This document shows, piece after piece, positions 34,406 to 43,782 of a stretch of DNA of 64,000 nt. Positions within the stretch are counted from its first letter, which is position 1. Each line of letters starts with the position of its first letter. The position numbers and the translations under genes were made by a program. The DNA is from CAKRPJ01 sp934376955 (GTDB lineage Bacteria > Bacillota > Clostridia > Lachnospirales > Lachnospiraceae), in contig CAKRPJ010000003.1 in NCBI GenBank assembly GCA_934376955.1, forward strand, positions 57,841-121,840, in the 5' to 3' direction. The notes under the pieces are model-generated. The model was not told the origin of the DNA, ran no database searches, and saw only the letters and a program-made list of their open reading frames with translations.

Positions 34406-35041
34406 TTATCTGGATGCCACCAGCTTGCAGATCGGTTTTCCCTCAGAACAGAATTTCATTTCGTACTCCGTCATGACATTTCCCTCTGCCATTGCACTGT
34501 TATGCAGATCGAAGGTAAACTCGTCCACCCTCCAGCCTGCCTCCGGGATCGATTCCAGCGAATAACGGAACAGCTCCTGATTATCTGTCTTAAATTCGAT
34601 CCGGCCGTCCTTTTTCAGGATCTTATCGTAAACGGAAAGAAAACGGTCTGAGGTCAGACGTCTCTTTGCATGACGATCCTTGGGCCACGGATCCGAGAAA
34701 TTCAGATAGATCCTGTCTACCTCCTCCGCTGCGAATACATCGGAAAGCTCCAGCGCATCGATACGCATAAAATAAATATTGGGCAACTCTAACTCCGCCC
34801 GCTTCTGAAGTCCGCGGAGCAGTACACTGGAATATCTCTCGATCCCCACATAATTTACATCCGGATTCTTTTCGGCGAGCTCCATGATAAATTTTCCTTT
34901 TCCCATACCGACCTCGATGCGGATCGGATTCTCGTTACCGAAAAGCTCCTTCCATTTCCCCTTATGCTCATGGGGCTCCTGTACCACAAACGGACTTGCG
35001 GCAATATCTTCCTCTGCGCCCTTAATATGGCGTAATCTCAT
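34406..35041 (-). CDS. trmB: tRNA (guanine-N7-)-methyltransferase
   Basis: TrmB methylates G46 in the variable loop of tRNAs using S-adenosylmethionine. The 211-residue protein shows the SAM motif IRIEVGMGKGKFIMELA (about 40-56), the YVGIERYSSVLLRGLQK segment, the signature NFSDPWPKDRHAKRRL (about 115-130) and the C-terminal FKTDNQELFRY. The start at 35041 has AGGAGG; the longer frame to 35278 runs back through a dispersed repeat and is rejected. Its neighbours are two tRNA-Lys genes. Confidence 0.95.
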   Translation of the reverse strand: MRLRHIKGAEEDIAASPFVVQEPHEHKGKWKELFGNENPIRIEVGMGKGKFIMELAEKNPDVNYVGIERYSSVLLRGLQKRAELELPNIYFMRIDALELSDVFAAEEVDRIYLNFSDPWPKDRHAKRRLTSDRFLSVYDKILKKDGRIEFKTDNQELFRYSLESIPEAGWRVDEFTFDLHNSAMAEGNVMTEYEMKFCSEGKPICKLVASR

Positions 35042-35176
35042 ATATTTTTCCTCCTGCCAATTGATCCCCTCCATTCTATCATTTTCTTTTTTCATTTGCA
35101 ATTGTTCACAAATTATTAATACAAATTTTTGAATATAAAGGTATAATGGTATTAATGAGTGACGATTCTCGTCTGT

Positions 35177-35324
35177 AAAGCGGACATTCGCAATCCGCTT
35201 CGCTACTTGCTCATGAACGCAGTCGCTTCGCGATCTGTCAGTGGGAGTTTTCAACTCCCACTGACAGAAGCATCCCACTCACCCACCGCTTAGTGCTCCG
35301 CGCACTTGAAGCGGGGGAATGCTT
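35177..35324 (+). repeat. Dispersed structured repeat, copy E (complete, diverged)
   Basis: A complete copy of 148 nt. It shares the first hairpin and the GCTACTTGCTCAT block with the other copies, but its second big hairpin is a 14-bp CTGTCAGTGGGAGT stem of unrelated sequence. The last stem-loop is closed by AGCAT and ATGCT instead of AAGTC and GACTT. It fills the gap between trmB and the SH3 gene; otherwise 35042-35371 holds only a TATAAT-like box at 35142-35147. Confidence 0.85.
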
Positions 35325-35371
35325 ATCTGCGTTCACTTTGAGATAAAATAATCTTTCTGGGAGGAACGTGT

Positions 35372-36166
35372 ATGGCAAAAGTACAAATGCCCGGTATATG
35401 GGAAAAAATACAGCAGAATGTGCAGGAAACCGAACGGTTAATGGGACAGAAAAAATACACCCAGTCTATGATCAAAGCCCGCCAGACCCTCGAATATATG
35501 GTAAAGCTCCAATGTGACAGGGCAGGTATCGTCGAAAGCTCCACCGATACCATGATCCGCGAATTATATAACGGAAAATGGATCTCCAAGACAACGGCGG
35601 AGCATTACCTCCAGATCCTGTCCATCGGCAACAAAGCCTCCAGAGAGGGAGACAGCAGCGCGTATAATGCCAATGAAGCCTATCATGTCCTGACGCAGGA
35701 GATCCATGCCTTCTCCAATGCCGATGGCGCCGCATCCCCACGCCGCTCCGCTCCGGCCCGTAAGAGCCGAAAGAATCAGCGCTCCGGCTTCAGCAGCGCC
35801 GATCTTGTCAAGCTTTTTATCCCTCTGGCTTTGATCATCATCCTTATTATACTGATCCGCGTCCTGTCACCAAACAAGGCGCCTACCACCGAGACTGCTC
35901 CTGTCATCCCGACCGAGACTCCTACAACAGAGGCCAGCGTAACGGAGCCCGCGACAGAAGCATCCACTGCGGCCGCTGTTTCCTACAAGACAACAGATAC
36001 ATTAAACGTCCGCAAGGAACCGTCAACAGAAGCAGACCGGATCGGAAAGCTGGATCCGGGAGCCTCCGTAACCTTTATAAAAGAGTACGATGATTTCTGG
36101 GCCGTTATCGAATATAACGGTCAGGAGGCGTATGTCGCCAAGCAGTATCTCACTGAGGCTGAATAG
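35372..36166 (+). CDS. Membrane protein with C-terminal SH3 domain
   Basis: A 264-residue protein. Residues 1-115 form a helical cytoplasmic domain similar in pattern to DUF4145-type regions (SMIKARQTLEYMVKLQCDRAG). A membrane segment lies at about 148-167, then a Thr/Glu/Pro-rich linker (170-205), then a bacterial SH3 domain (about 208-262, TDTLNVRKEPSTEADRIGKL ... AYVAKQYL) outside the cell, which likely binds peptidoglycan. A cytoplasm-to-wall linker role is inferred. The start has GGAGG. It follows a dispersed repeat and has no obvious operon partner. Confidence 0.82.
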   Translation: MAKVQMPGIWEKIQQNVQETERLMGQKKYTQSMIKARQTLEYMVKLQCDRAGIVESSTDTMIRELYNGKWISKTTAEHYLQILSIGNKASREGDSSAYNANEAYHVLTQEIHAFSNADGAASPRRSAPARKSRKNQRSGFSSADLVKLFIPLALIIILIILIRVLSPNKAPTTETAPVIPTETPTTEASVTEPATEASTAAAVSYKTTDTLNVRKEPSTEADRIGKLDPGASVTFIKEYDDFWAVIEYNGQEAYVAKQYLTEAE

Positions 36167-36206
36167 CATCGCTGAAGCAGCACCTCAATATTTCCTCTGC
36201 AGCAGC

Positions 36207-37097
36207 CTAACAGTCCAGAAAATACCGGCAGAAATAATCGATAAACTCAGCTACCACCTTCTTTTCTCGTGCCTGTTCAAATACAGTCACAAGAATGTTG
36301 CGTCTGCAGACCGGAAAACGGATCGGAATCAGGGTCACCTCATCACCCGGGGGGCCTCCCCAGGATTTCTCAGGCCAGAATCCGATCCCGAGGCCGGCTG
36401 CAATCAGATTTCGGACCGACTCCGGGCTGTTGCTCTCAAATATCATCTGAGGTCTTATACCGGCCTGACGGAAAAAGGAATCACAGGTCTCACGAAGCTG
36501 CCAGCCGTGTCCGAGCCGGATATATCCCTCCTCTCGAAGCTCTCTAAGATCCACCGATTTTTTCTGTGCCAGCTCGGAGCCTGTAGGAACTGCCAGAAAG
36601 ATCTGCTCCTTTAAGACCCGCTGTCCGATCGCGCCCTCCGGCAGAAGGTCTTTTTCATTTCCTTCCTCTTTTCTCATCGCCGAACGCGAATCTATATGGA
36701 TGTCACATGCAGCCGTCATTTCCAGCTGCGATACCTGAAACTTTACATCCGGATGGATCTTCCTGTATGCAATAATACAGTTTGTGATAAATGTGGAGGC
36801 AGCATAGAAGTTAAGATAGATCGTCTTTTCCGACGAGCATACCGACTCCCAGAGCTCATCCTTTAAATTATCGATCGATCCCATTAGTGGGATCAGGCGC
36901 TTTTCCAGAAGCTTTCCCTGTTCATTGAGATAGATCCGGTGATTTTTTCTATCAAATAAAGGGACACCCAGCTCATTTTCCAGACGCCGGATCGACTGGG
37001 ACAGCGCCGGCTGGGCAATATGAAGTCCCTCCGCCGCCTTTGTCAGATTCCCATGCTTGGCGGCCTCAAGGAAGTAACGAAACTGAAGTAATTCCAT
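36207..37097 (-). CDS. LysR-family transcriptional regulator
   Basis: A 296-residue regulator. The N-terminal helix-turn-helix is MELLQFRYFLEAAKHGNLTKAAEGLHIAQPALSQSIR in pattern, with the linker helix after it, and the effector-binding domain spans about 90-295. The start at 37097 matches the usual LysR N-terminus and has GAGG upstream. It is divergent from the V-ATPase operon across 190 nt, a common position for a LysR regulator of the divergent genes. The effector is unknown. Confidence 0.9.
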   Translation of the reverse strand: MELLQFRYFLEAAKHGNLTKAAEGLHIAQPALSQSIRRLENELGVPLFDRKNHRIYLNEQGKLLEKRLIPLMGSIDNLKDELWESVCSSEKTIYLNFYAASTFITNCIIAYRKIHPDVKFQVSQLEMTAACDIHIDSRSAMRKEEGNEKDLLPEGAIGQRVLKEQIFLAVPTGSELAQKKSVDLRELREEGYIRLGHGWQLRETCDSFFRQAGIRPQMIFESNSPESVRNLIAAGLGIGFWPEKSWGGPPGDEVTLIPIRFPVCRRNILVTVFEQAREKKVVAEFIDYFCRYFLDC

Positions 37098-37216
37098 GGT
37101 CGATTTCCTCATCTTGATCATTTTTATAACATTTACATTATGATAACATAAATATTATATATTTGAAATTAATAAAAAACAAGTTATATTATATCAGGTG
37201 GTAAAGACTGGCAATA

Positions 37217-37245
37217 TTGACCGGTAATACGATGCTGTATACAAA
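37217..37245 (+). promoter_or_regulatory. Candidate promoter of the V-ATPase operon
   Basis: TTGACC at 37217-37222 with TATACA/TACAAA boxes at 37238-37245, and the start codon 43 nt further on. Spacing of 15-17 nt depends on the box chosen. The surrounding 190-nt gap also contains AT-rich inverted sequences that could bind the divergent LysR protein. Confidence 0.4.
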
Positions 37246-37287
37246 TGTATATGGAACTGATATCATTTACCATGAAAGGAGAGAAAT

Positions 37288-37599
37288 ATGAATACCATAA
37301 TCGGACAACTCTCACAGATAGAACAGAAATCCGAAGATATCCTTGCAAACGGCGCCGAAAAAAAGAAAGCCCTTACGGAAGAATATGCTGCCCGGATAAA
37401 GGATCTCGATAATAAATGGAACGAAAATGTAAACAATCGTCTGAACAGCCTCAAAGAAGAAATGGACATGGATATCGATCTTAAGCTGAAGGAGCAGGAT
37501 CAGCGTGCGAGTGATGCCATCCATCGGCTGGAGCGCCATTATGACCAAAACCATGCCGCTTATGTGGAGCAATTATTTCAGGAAATAACCGAGGTGTAG
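37288..37599 (+). CDS. V/A-type ATPase peripheral stalk subunit (G/H, NtpF-like)
   Basis: A 103-residue, almost entirely helical, charged protein predicted to be one long coiled coil, the form of the G/H (NtpF/AhaH) stalk subunit that pairs with subunit E. Sequence alone is weakly diagnostic, but its place as first gene of the ATPase operon, 3 nt before subunit C, makes the call secure. AGGAG precedes the start. Confidence 0.85.
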   Translation: MNTIIGQLSQIEQKSEDILANGAEKKKALTEEYAARIKDLDNKWNENVNNRLNSLKEEMDMDIDLKLKEQDQRASDAIHRLERHYDQNHAAYVEQLFQEITEV

Positions 37600-37602
37600 C
37601 TT

Positions 37603-38664
37603 ATGGGAAATCTGTTGACCTACAGTGCCATTACTGCAAAGCTGAAGGCCATGAGCGGAAGGCTTCTGACGGATGAGGATTTCAGGAAGCTGGCCTTCTC
37701 CGACAACGTATCCGCCGCAGTGGAAGCCCTAAAAAGCTGCCCCTCCTACTCCGGCATCTTTGATGATCAGGATGTCGAAGCACTCCACAGAGAACAGATC
37801 GAACAGCTTTTATGGGTTTCCCTGTATCGGGATTTCTCCAGCCTCTACCGTTTTGCCACGATCCGGCAGCGGGCCTTCTTAGATCTGTATTTCATGCATT
37901 TTGAGATTGATATCATGAAGAAATGTCTGCGGGATGCCGCATCCGGAAGGCCGTCTGTCTTAGATCTCAGCAGCTTTGAAGAATTTTTCCGGAAACACAG
38001 CCACCTGAATCTGGTGGGGCTGGCCCAGTGTACCTCCATCGAGGGCTTTATAGAAGGTCTTTCCGGTTCCTTTTATTATGCTCCGTTAAAGGAGCTTCTC
38101 GATCAGGGTGTCAGCTCGCCTTTTGACTACGAATCCGCTCTCGACATCCTGTACTTTATCGCTCTCTGGAAGAATCTGAAGAAAAAGCTCGACCCGAAGG
38201 AGCTGGGAACGGTTATTGAATGTATCGGAGAAAAGATCGATCTGCTCAATCTGGAATGGCTGGCCAGAGCAAAGCAGCATTACCACTTATCCGAAGAATC
38301 ATTAAAATCTCTCCTGATCCCTGTATATTTCCGACTGCGAAAGAAGCAGGTACAGGAGTTAGCCGCCACAGAATCAAAGGAGGAATTTATAAAGCTCCTC
38401 CGCACCACGCGGTACGGAAACAGGATCTTCTCCGGCCGGATCGACTTAAGCCAGCCCCGGGAGGTTCCGTTAAAGAAACTGTTCCGTTCCCTTTTGGATG
38501 CAGTCTATCAGGCCTCCGGGCGTAAAAACCCGTATTCTGCGGCGTCCATCAATACCTATTTTTATTTTAAGGAAGAAGAAACCCGCAAGCTCATCACGAC
38601 CATTGAGGGGATCCGATATCACTTAGACGGGAACAGTATTCTTTCCTGCCTCGCAGAAAGCTAA
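37603..38664 (+). CDS. ntpC: V/A-type ATPase subunit C
   Basis: A 353-residue, helix-rich protein of the V-ATPase subunit C (AhaC/NtpC, yeast d-like) family, which seats the central stalk on the membrane ring. It opens with LTYSAITAKLKAMSGRLLTDEDF and has the family's repeated helical bundles. In Enterococcus ntpC follows ntpE; here it comes before subunit I, so the gene order is changed. Confidence 0.93.
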   Translation: MGNLLTYSAITAKLKAMSGRLLTDEDFRKLAFSDNVSAAVEALKSCPSYSGIFDDQDVEALHREQIEQLLWVSLYRDFSSLYRFATIRQRAFLDLYFMHFEIDIMKKCLRDAASGRPSVLDLSSFEEFFRKHSHLNLVGLAQCTSIEGFIEGLSGSFYYAPLKELLDQGVSSPFDYESALDILYFIALWKNLKKKLDPKELGTVIECIGEKIDLLNLEWLARAKQHYHLSEESLKSLLIPVYFRLRKKQVQELAATESKEEFIKLLRTTRYGNRIFSGRIDLSQPREVPLKKLFRSLLDAVYQASGRKNPYSAASINTYFYFKEEETRKLITTIEGIRYHLDGNSILSCLAES

Positions 38665-38690
38665 CAAGTAACAGAAAGGAGTAAGCACTT

Positions 38691-40619
38691 ATGATCGAAC
38701 AGATGAAGTTCATCAGCATTTCTGGCCCCAGAGACGATCTGGACCGTATGGTAAACCAGATACTGTCCCACTATGAGATCCATCTGGAAAACGCCATGTC
38801 AGAGCTCAAATCGGTCTCTAAGCTGATTCCTTTTTCCGGTACCAGCCCTTATAAGGAGCCGCTGGAAAAAGTCAGGAAAATGCTCGGAAGTACCAGTCCT
38901 GAACGAAAAAGCCCTGCACAGGACATGAATATCCAGGAGGCTGTTTCCCTTGTCGAGGACACCGATAAAGCTATGGAAGCGGCTGAACAAAAGAAAGCAG
39001 AGCTTGAGCAGAAATTAAAGGATACCCATGCCCTCTATGAGCAGGTCAATCTCTATACGGAGCTTGATTTCGATATTCCTGTCCTTTTAAAGTTTAAACA
39101 TGTCAAATATCGTTTTGGCCGGGTCTTAAAGGAGCTGTATCCCCAGCTGCAGGGCTTTGCCGATGAATCGGAGGATACGATCCTCTGCAAATGCCATGAG
39201 ACCGACCACTACATTTCACTGATCTACTTTGTACCGGAATCCGCTTCCGACCGCATTGACGCTGTCTTTTCCTCTCTGCAGTTTGAGCGTATCTTCCTTC
39301 CGGACGAATACGCCGGAACGCCGAAGGAAGCTTCTGCGGATCTGGAAGACCGCATGAATGAAATTAAGAAGCAGATTGCCGCTGCAACACAGGAGAGAGA
39401 TGCCGTTCTGGAAAAACAGAAGGATCGTCTTTATGCCGCACAGGCTCTGTTGGAATCCTATCATTCCAATTTCAACGTGCGCCGTTTTGCCGCCCTGACC
39501 CACGAAAAGGATCATCCGTTCTATATTCTGTGCGGATGGCTTCCGGCTGAGGAGGCAAAAAAGCTGAAAAAGGAGCTGACCTCGGATGCCGATACCTTCT
39601 TCTCCATCGAAGACGGAAAGGATCACATTACCTGCACCCCGCCAACCCGCCTGAAAAATCCGGCCATCCTTCGTCCCTTTGAGATGTTTGTAAAAATGTA
39701 CGGGCTTCCGGCTTACAATGAATTTGATCCCACTCTGCTGATCGCAGTCACCTACTCGATCTTCTTCGGCTTTATGTTCGGAGATGCCGGGCAGGGACTC
39801 CTTCTTCTGATCGGCGGCTTCCTGCTCTACCGGACAAAACGGATCGATCTGGCAGCCATCATTTCCTGCTGCGGATTCTTCTCTACGATCTTCGGATTTC
39901 TGTTCGGCAGTGTATTCGGATTTGAGGACGTGATCCCGGCTCTCTGGTTAAGACCGACCGAGGCCATGACAACGCTGCCGTTTGTCGGCCGTCTGAATAC
40001 CGTTTTTGTAACTGCGATCGCCCTTGGCATGGGCATGATCCTTTTTACCATGATCCTGAACATTTTCTCCTGCATCCTGCGAAAGGATAAGGGAGAAGCT
40101 CTTTTTGATACAAACGGCGCTGCAGGCTTTGTCTTCTATTTCAGCCTCGCAGCGGTCATCGTCCTTTTCATGAGCGGTAAAACGCTCCCGGCAGCCGCTG
40201 TTTTAGCTGTAATGTTCCTGATCCCTCTCATTCTTATCTTCTTAAAGGAGCCGCTGACCGCCGCTCTGGAGAAGAAACAGGAGAAGCTGTCGGGCGGACT
40301 GGGAATGTTTATCACTCAGGGCGTTTTTGAACTCTTTGAGGTTTTATTAAGTTATTTTTCCAACACACTTTCCTTTGTCCGTGTCGGCGCCTTCGCCGTC
40401 AGCCATGCGGCTATGATGCAGGTAGTCTTAATGTTAGCCGGTGCGGAAAGCGGACACATAAGCATCCCGGTCATTGTGATCGGAAACCTGTTCGTCTGCG
40501 GCATGGAAGGCCTGGTCGTAGGGATCCAGGTGCTTCGACTGGAATATTACGAGCTGTTCAGCCGTTTCTATAAGGGAACCGGCCGGGAATTCAAACCATT
40601 TTGCAAAAGCAACATTTAG
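38691..40619 (+). CDS. ntpI: V/A-type ATPase subunit I
   Basis: A 642-residue protein. The N-terminal half (1-about 335) is cytoplasmic with two coiled-coil arms, and the C-terminal half has about seven to eight membrane segments. FGFMFGDAGQGLLLLIGG near 350 and SFVRVGAFAVSHAAMM near 565, with the essential Arg of the ion half-channels, are family features. It is the stator membrane subunit that passes the ion to subunit K. AGGAG precedes the start. Confidence 0.95.
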   Translation: MIEQMKFISISGPRDDLDRMVNQILSHYEIHLENAMSELKSVSKLIPFSGTSPYKEPLEKVRKMLGSTSPERKSPAQDMNIQEAVSLVEDTDKAMEAAEQKKAELEQKLKDTHALYEQVNLYTELDFDIPVLLKFKHVKYRFGRVLKELYPQLQGFADESEDTILCKCHETDHYISLIYFVPESASDRIDAVFSSLQFERIFLPDEYAGTPKEASADLEDRMNEIKKQIAAATQERDAVLEKQKDRLYAAQALLESYHSNFNVRRFAALTHEKDHPFYILCGWLPAEEAKKLKKELTSDADTFFSIEDGKDHITCTPPTRLKNPAILRPFEMFVKMYGLPAYNEFDPTLLIAVTYSIFFGFMFGDAGQGLLLLIGGFLLYRTKRIDLAAIISCCGFFSTIFGFLFGSVFGFEDVIPALWLRPTEAMTTLPFVGRLNTVFVTAIALGMGMILFTMILNIFSCILRKDKGEALFDTNGAAGFVFYFSLAAVIVLFMSGKTLPAAAVLAVMFLIPLILIFLKEPLTAALEKKQEKLSGGLGMFITQGVFELFEVLLSYFSNTLSFVRVGAFAVSHAAMMQVVLMLAGAESGHISIPVIVIGNLFVCGMEGLVVGIQVLRLEYYELFSRFYKGTGREFKPFCKSNI

Positions 40620-40631
40620 GAGGAAATCAAT

Positions 40632-41066
40632 ATGACTATCACAGTAAAAATTCTTTTAACTATCGCACTGATCGTAAGCATTGCTGTTCCCTTCGGCGCA
40701 TTTGCCGCAGGTGAGAAAACAAAGGGCAGATACAAAAAAGCACTTGCAGTAAACGGACTTCTGTTTTTCGGAACGATCCTTTTTACCGTAACCGTTCTCT
40801 GCGGAAATGATGCTTACGCTGCCGAGACAGCCGCTAACGCTGTTTCCGACACCGCAAGAGGCATGGGATATCTTGCTGCTGCTCTCTCTACCGGACTTTC
40901 CTGCATCGGCGGCGGTGTAGCCGTATCTGCAGCTGCTTCCGCAGCTCTCGGCGCCATCAGCGAGGATTCCTCTATTCTTGGTAAGTCCCTTATCTTCGTA
41001 GGACTGGCAGAGGGTGTCTGCCTGTACGGACTTATCATCTCCTTTATGATCATCGGCAGCCTGTAA
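40632..41066 (+). CDS. ntpK: V/A-type ATPase rotor ring subunit K
   Basis: A 144-residue proteolipid with four hydrophobic segments (about 5-25, 38-58, 78-108 and 117-143). The ion-binding carboxylate is Glu127 in GLAEGVCLYGL of the last helix; the first hairpin has no matching carboxylate, so one site per subunit is expected. The glutamine/threonine Na+ ligands of Enterococcus NtpK are not obvious, so H+ or Na+ use cannot be read with confidence. Confidence 0.92.
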   Translation: MTITVKILLTIALIVSIAVPFGAFAAGEKTKGRYKKALAVNGLLFFGTILFTVTVLCGNDAYAAETAANAVSDTARGMGYLAAALSTGLSCIGGGVAVSAAASAALGAISEDSSILGKSLIFVGLAEGVCLYGLIISFMIIGSL

Positions 41067-41092
41067 ACATCGGCCCGAAAGAAGGTATCTGC

Positions 41093-41401
41093 ATGAAGAT
41101 GTATCTTATCAGCGATAAACTGGATACTCTGACCGGGATGCGTCTGGCAGGTGTCAAGGGGACTCTCGCCCATAATCGCGAGGAGGTCAAAAATGCCCTT
41201 GATACCGCACGGAAGGATAAGGACATCGGGATCCTCCTTCTTACAGAATCTCTGGGTCAGAAATTTCCGGATCTTGTAAAAGCCGTCCGATCGGAACAGA
41301 AGGCTCCGCTTTTGATCGAAATCCCGGATCGGCACGGCACCGGACGCCGCCCTGACTTCATCACCTCTTACGTGAATGAAGCCATCGGCCTGAAGCTTTA
41401 G
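41093..41401 (+). CDS. ntpG: V/A-type ATPase subunit F
   Basis: A 102-residue protein of the V-ATPase F (NtpG/AhaF) family: an N-terminal Rossmann-like fold (MKMYLISDKLDTLTGMRLAGVKG) and a GILLLTESL strand, ending in a short helix that reaches the catalytic core. It is a rotor subunit with subunit D and sits in its usual place before E, A, B and D in this operon. Confidence 0.92.
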   Translation: MKMYLISDKLDTLTGMRLAGVKGTLAHNREEVKNALDTARKDKDIGILLLTESLGQKFPDLVKAVRSEQKAPLLIEIPDRHGTGRRPDFITSYVNEAIGLKL

Positions 41402-41418
41402 GAAACGAGGTGACAGCT

Positions 41419-42006
41419 TTGACAATAGAACAGAAACTGCAGCATTTTGAGAGCTTATGCACCCGGGATGCCACTGAAAAATTTGAAAAAATGATTAACG
41501 ATTTCACAGCCGGTCAGGAGGCAATGTTAAGCGAGCATGCCGCCCAGACCGAAAAAGCTGCCGAATTCCGTATCCGCACAGAATCGGAGAAGCTGCAGCG
41601 TGAAGCCAACAAAAGACTCTCTATAAGCCAGATCTCCATAAAAAGAGGCTACAGCCAGAAGCAGGAGGAGTTAAAGGGAAAGATCTTTTCCGAGCTGCGC
41701 GACCGTCTGGCACGGTTTATGGAAACTCCCGAATACAATGCCCTGTTAAAAGAACAGATCCTTAAGGCGAAGGAATTTGCCGGTGAGGAGGAGATCCATA
41801 TTTACATTGATCCTTCGGATCAGGAAAAACAGAATATGCTGTCTCTCCAGACAAACTGCGACGTCCGTGTGAGCCAGTATCCGTTTCTCGGCGGAACCAG
41901 AGCCGTCATCTCCGCGAAAAACGTTCTGATCGACAATTCCTTTGAAACACGGCTCAAGGAAAGTGAAGAAAACTTCCAGTTTATTTTAGGAGGGAAAGAA
42001 TCATGA
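41419..42006 (+). CDS. ntpE: V/A-type ATPase subunit E
   Basis: A 195-residue peripheral stalk protein: long N-terminal helix to about residue 110, then a small globular domain with GGTRAVISAKNVLIDNSFETRL, the family's C-terminal signature. The start is taken as TTG at 41419, six nt after GAGGTG; the GTG at 41410 is part of that site. The stop overlaps the subunit A start by 4 nt. Confidence 0.92.
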   Translation: MTIEQKLQHFESLCTRDATEKFEKMINDFTAGQEAMLSEHAAQTEKAAEFRIRTESEKLQREANKRLSISQISIKRGYSQKQEELKGKIFSELRDRLARFMETPEYNALLKEQILKAKEFAGEEEIHIYIDPSDQEKQNMLSLQTNCDVRVSQYPFLGGTRAVISAKNVLIDNSFETRLKESEENFQFILGGKES

Positions 42007-43769
42007 CAGCCCAGGGAATAATTTACGGGATCAACGGCCCGATCATATATTTAAAAGGTGATCACGGCTTCCATATCAACGAAATGGTCTATGTCGGCAA
42101 GGCAAACCTGGTGGGCGAGGTCATTGGCTTGACTTCCGAGAAAACAACGATCGAGGTCTATGAGGAGACCACAGGTCTTAAACCGGGCGAGCCGGTCACC
42201 GGAACAGGTGCTCCGGTATCAGCCACCTTGGCACCGGGTATCCTCACGAGCATTTTCGACGGTATCGAGCGTCCCCTCAATGCGATCCGTGACTTGGGCG
42301 GCTGCTATATCGACCGCGGCGTCCATGTACCGTCCCTGAACACAGAAAAGAAATGGGAAACCCATATAACGGTTAAAAAAGGGGAATATGTATATCCCGG
42401 AACGATCCTTGCCGAGGTTCCGGAGACAAGAGCGATCCTTCATAAGGTCATGGTTCCGCCGGATGTTGAGGGCTATGTCCTCTCTGTGGTTCCGGACGGA
42501 AGCTACACGATCAACGAAACTCTTGTCACGCTTCAGAAAAAGGATGGCACGGAGCTTCCTCTTACCATGACACAGAAATGGCCGATTCGTGTGCCGCGTC
42601 CCACCAGCCGCCGTTATCCGGCCACACGCCCCCTTGTCACCGGGCAGCGTATCGTTGATACCCTGTTTCCCCTTGCAAAGGGAGGCACTGCTGCGATCCC
42701 GGGCGGTTTCGGAACCGGAAAGACCATGATGCAGCACCAAATCGCCAAGTGGTCTGACGCCGATATCATTATCTACATCGGCTGCGGTGAGCGTGGAAAC
42801 GAGATGACACAGGTTCTGGAGGAATTCTCCGAGCTTGAGGATCCGAAGACCGGAAATCCCCTGATGGAGCGCACCACACTGATCGCCAATACCTCCAACA
42901 TGCCGGTTGCGGCCCGTGAAGCAAGCCTCTACTCCGGCCTTACCTTAGCAGAATATTACAGAGACATGGGATATCATGTTGCCATCATGGCCGATTCCAC
43001 CTCCCGTTGGGCTGAGGCCCTTCGAGAGCTCTCCGGCCGTCTGGAAGAAATGCCTGCCGAGGAGGGCTTCCCGGCTTACCTTGCATCCCGCCTCTCCCAG
43101 TTCTATGAGCGTGCCGGCATGGTACAGAATTTAAACGGGACAGAGGGCTCCGTATCCATAATCGGAGCTGTATCGCCGCAGGGCGGAGACTTCTCCGAGC
43201 CGGTAACCCAGAATACAAAGCGTTTTGTCCGCTGCTTCTGGGGACTGGATAAAAACCTTGCTTATGCCAGACATTTCCCGGCAATCCAGTGGCTCACCAG
43301 CTATTCCGAATATCTGAACGATCTCTCCGGCTGGTATGCCGAACATGTCGACAGCCGTTTTGTGGACTACAGAAACCAGCTTGTCACGATCTTAAACAAG
43401 GAAAGCAGCCTTATGGAGATCGTAAAGCTGATCGGCTCCGATGTTCTTCCGGATGACCAGAAGCTGGTACTTGAGATCGCCCGTGTGATCCGTCTCGGCT
43501 TCCTTCAGCAGAACGCCTTCCACAAAGACGATACCTGCGTTCCGTTAAAGAAGCAGTTCAAAATGATGGAGACGATCCTGTATCTTTACAAGAAATGCCG
43601 AAGCCTGATCTCCATGGGTATGCCGGTGTCCGTACTGAAAGAGGAAAAAATATTCGAGCACATCATCTCCATTAAATATGATGTGCCCAATGACCGTCTT
43701 GATCTGTTTGACGGATATTTAAAGCAGATCGATGATTTTTATAATTCCGTAATGGAACGGAACGCATAA
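42003..43769 (+). CDS. ntpA: V/A-type ATPase catalytic subunit A
   Basis: A 588-residue catalytic subunit. The P-loop GGFGTGKTMMQ lies near residues 233-243, the bulge domain that separates A from F1-beta occupies about 110-190, and SRWAEALRELSGRLEEMPAEEG-type and NTEGSVSIIG-type stretches follow. It hydrolyses or makes ATP at the A/B interfaces. The start forms ATGA with the end of subunit E. Confidence 0.97.
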   Translation: MTAQGIIYGINGPIIYLKGDHGFHINEMVYVGKANLVGEVIGLTSEKTTIEVYEETTGLKPGEPVTGTGAPVSATLAPGILTSIFDGIERPLNAIRDLGGCYIDRGVHVPSLNTEKKWETHITVKKGEYVYPGTILAEVPETRAILHKVMVPPDVEGYVLSVVPDGSYTINETLVTLQKKDGTELPLTMTQKWPIRVPRPTSRRYPATRPLVTGQRIVDTLFPLAKGGTAAIPGGFGTGKTMMQHQIAKWSDADIIIYIGCGERGNEMTQVLEEFSELEDPKTGNPLMERTTLIANTSNMPVAAREASLYSGLTLAEYYRDMGYHVAIMADSTSRWAEALRELSGRLEEMPAEEGFPAYLASRLSQFYERAGMVQNLNGTEGSVSIIGAVSPQGGDFSEPVTQNTKRFVRCFWGLDKNLAYARHFPAIQWLTSYSEYLNDLSGWYAEHVDSRFVDYRNQLVTILNKESSLMEIVKLIGSDVLPDDQKLVLEIARVIRLGFLQQNAFHKDDTCVPLKKQFKMMETILYLYKKCRSLISMGMPVSVLKEEKIFEHIISIKYDVPNDRLDLFDGYLKQIDDFYNSVMERNA

Positions 43770-43782
43770 GGAGGCAGAGAAA

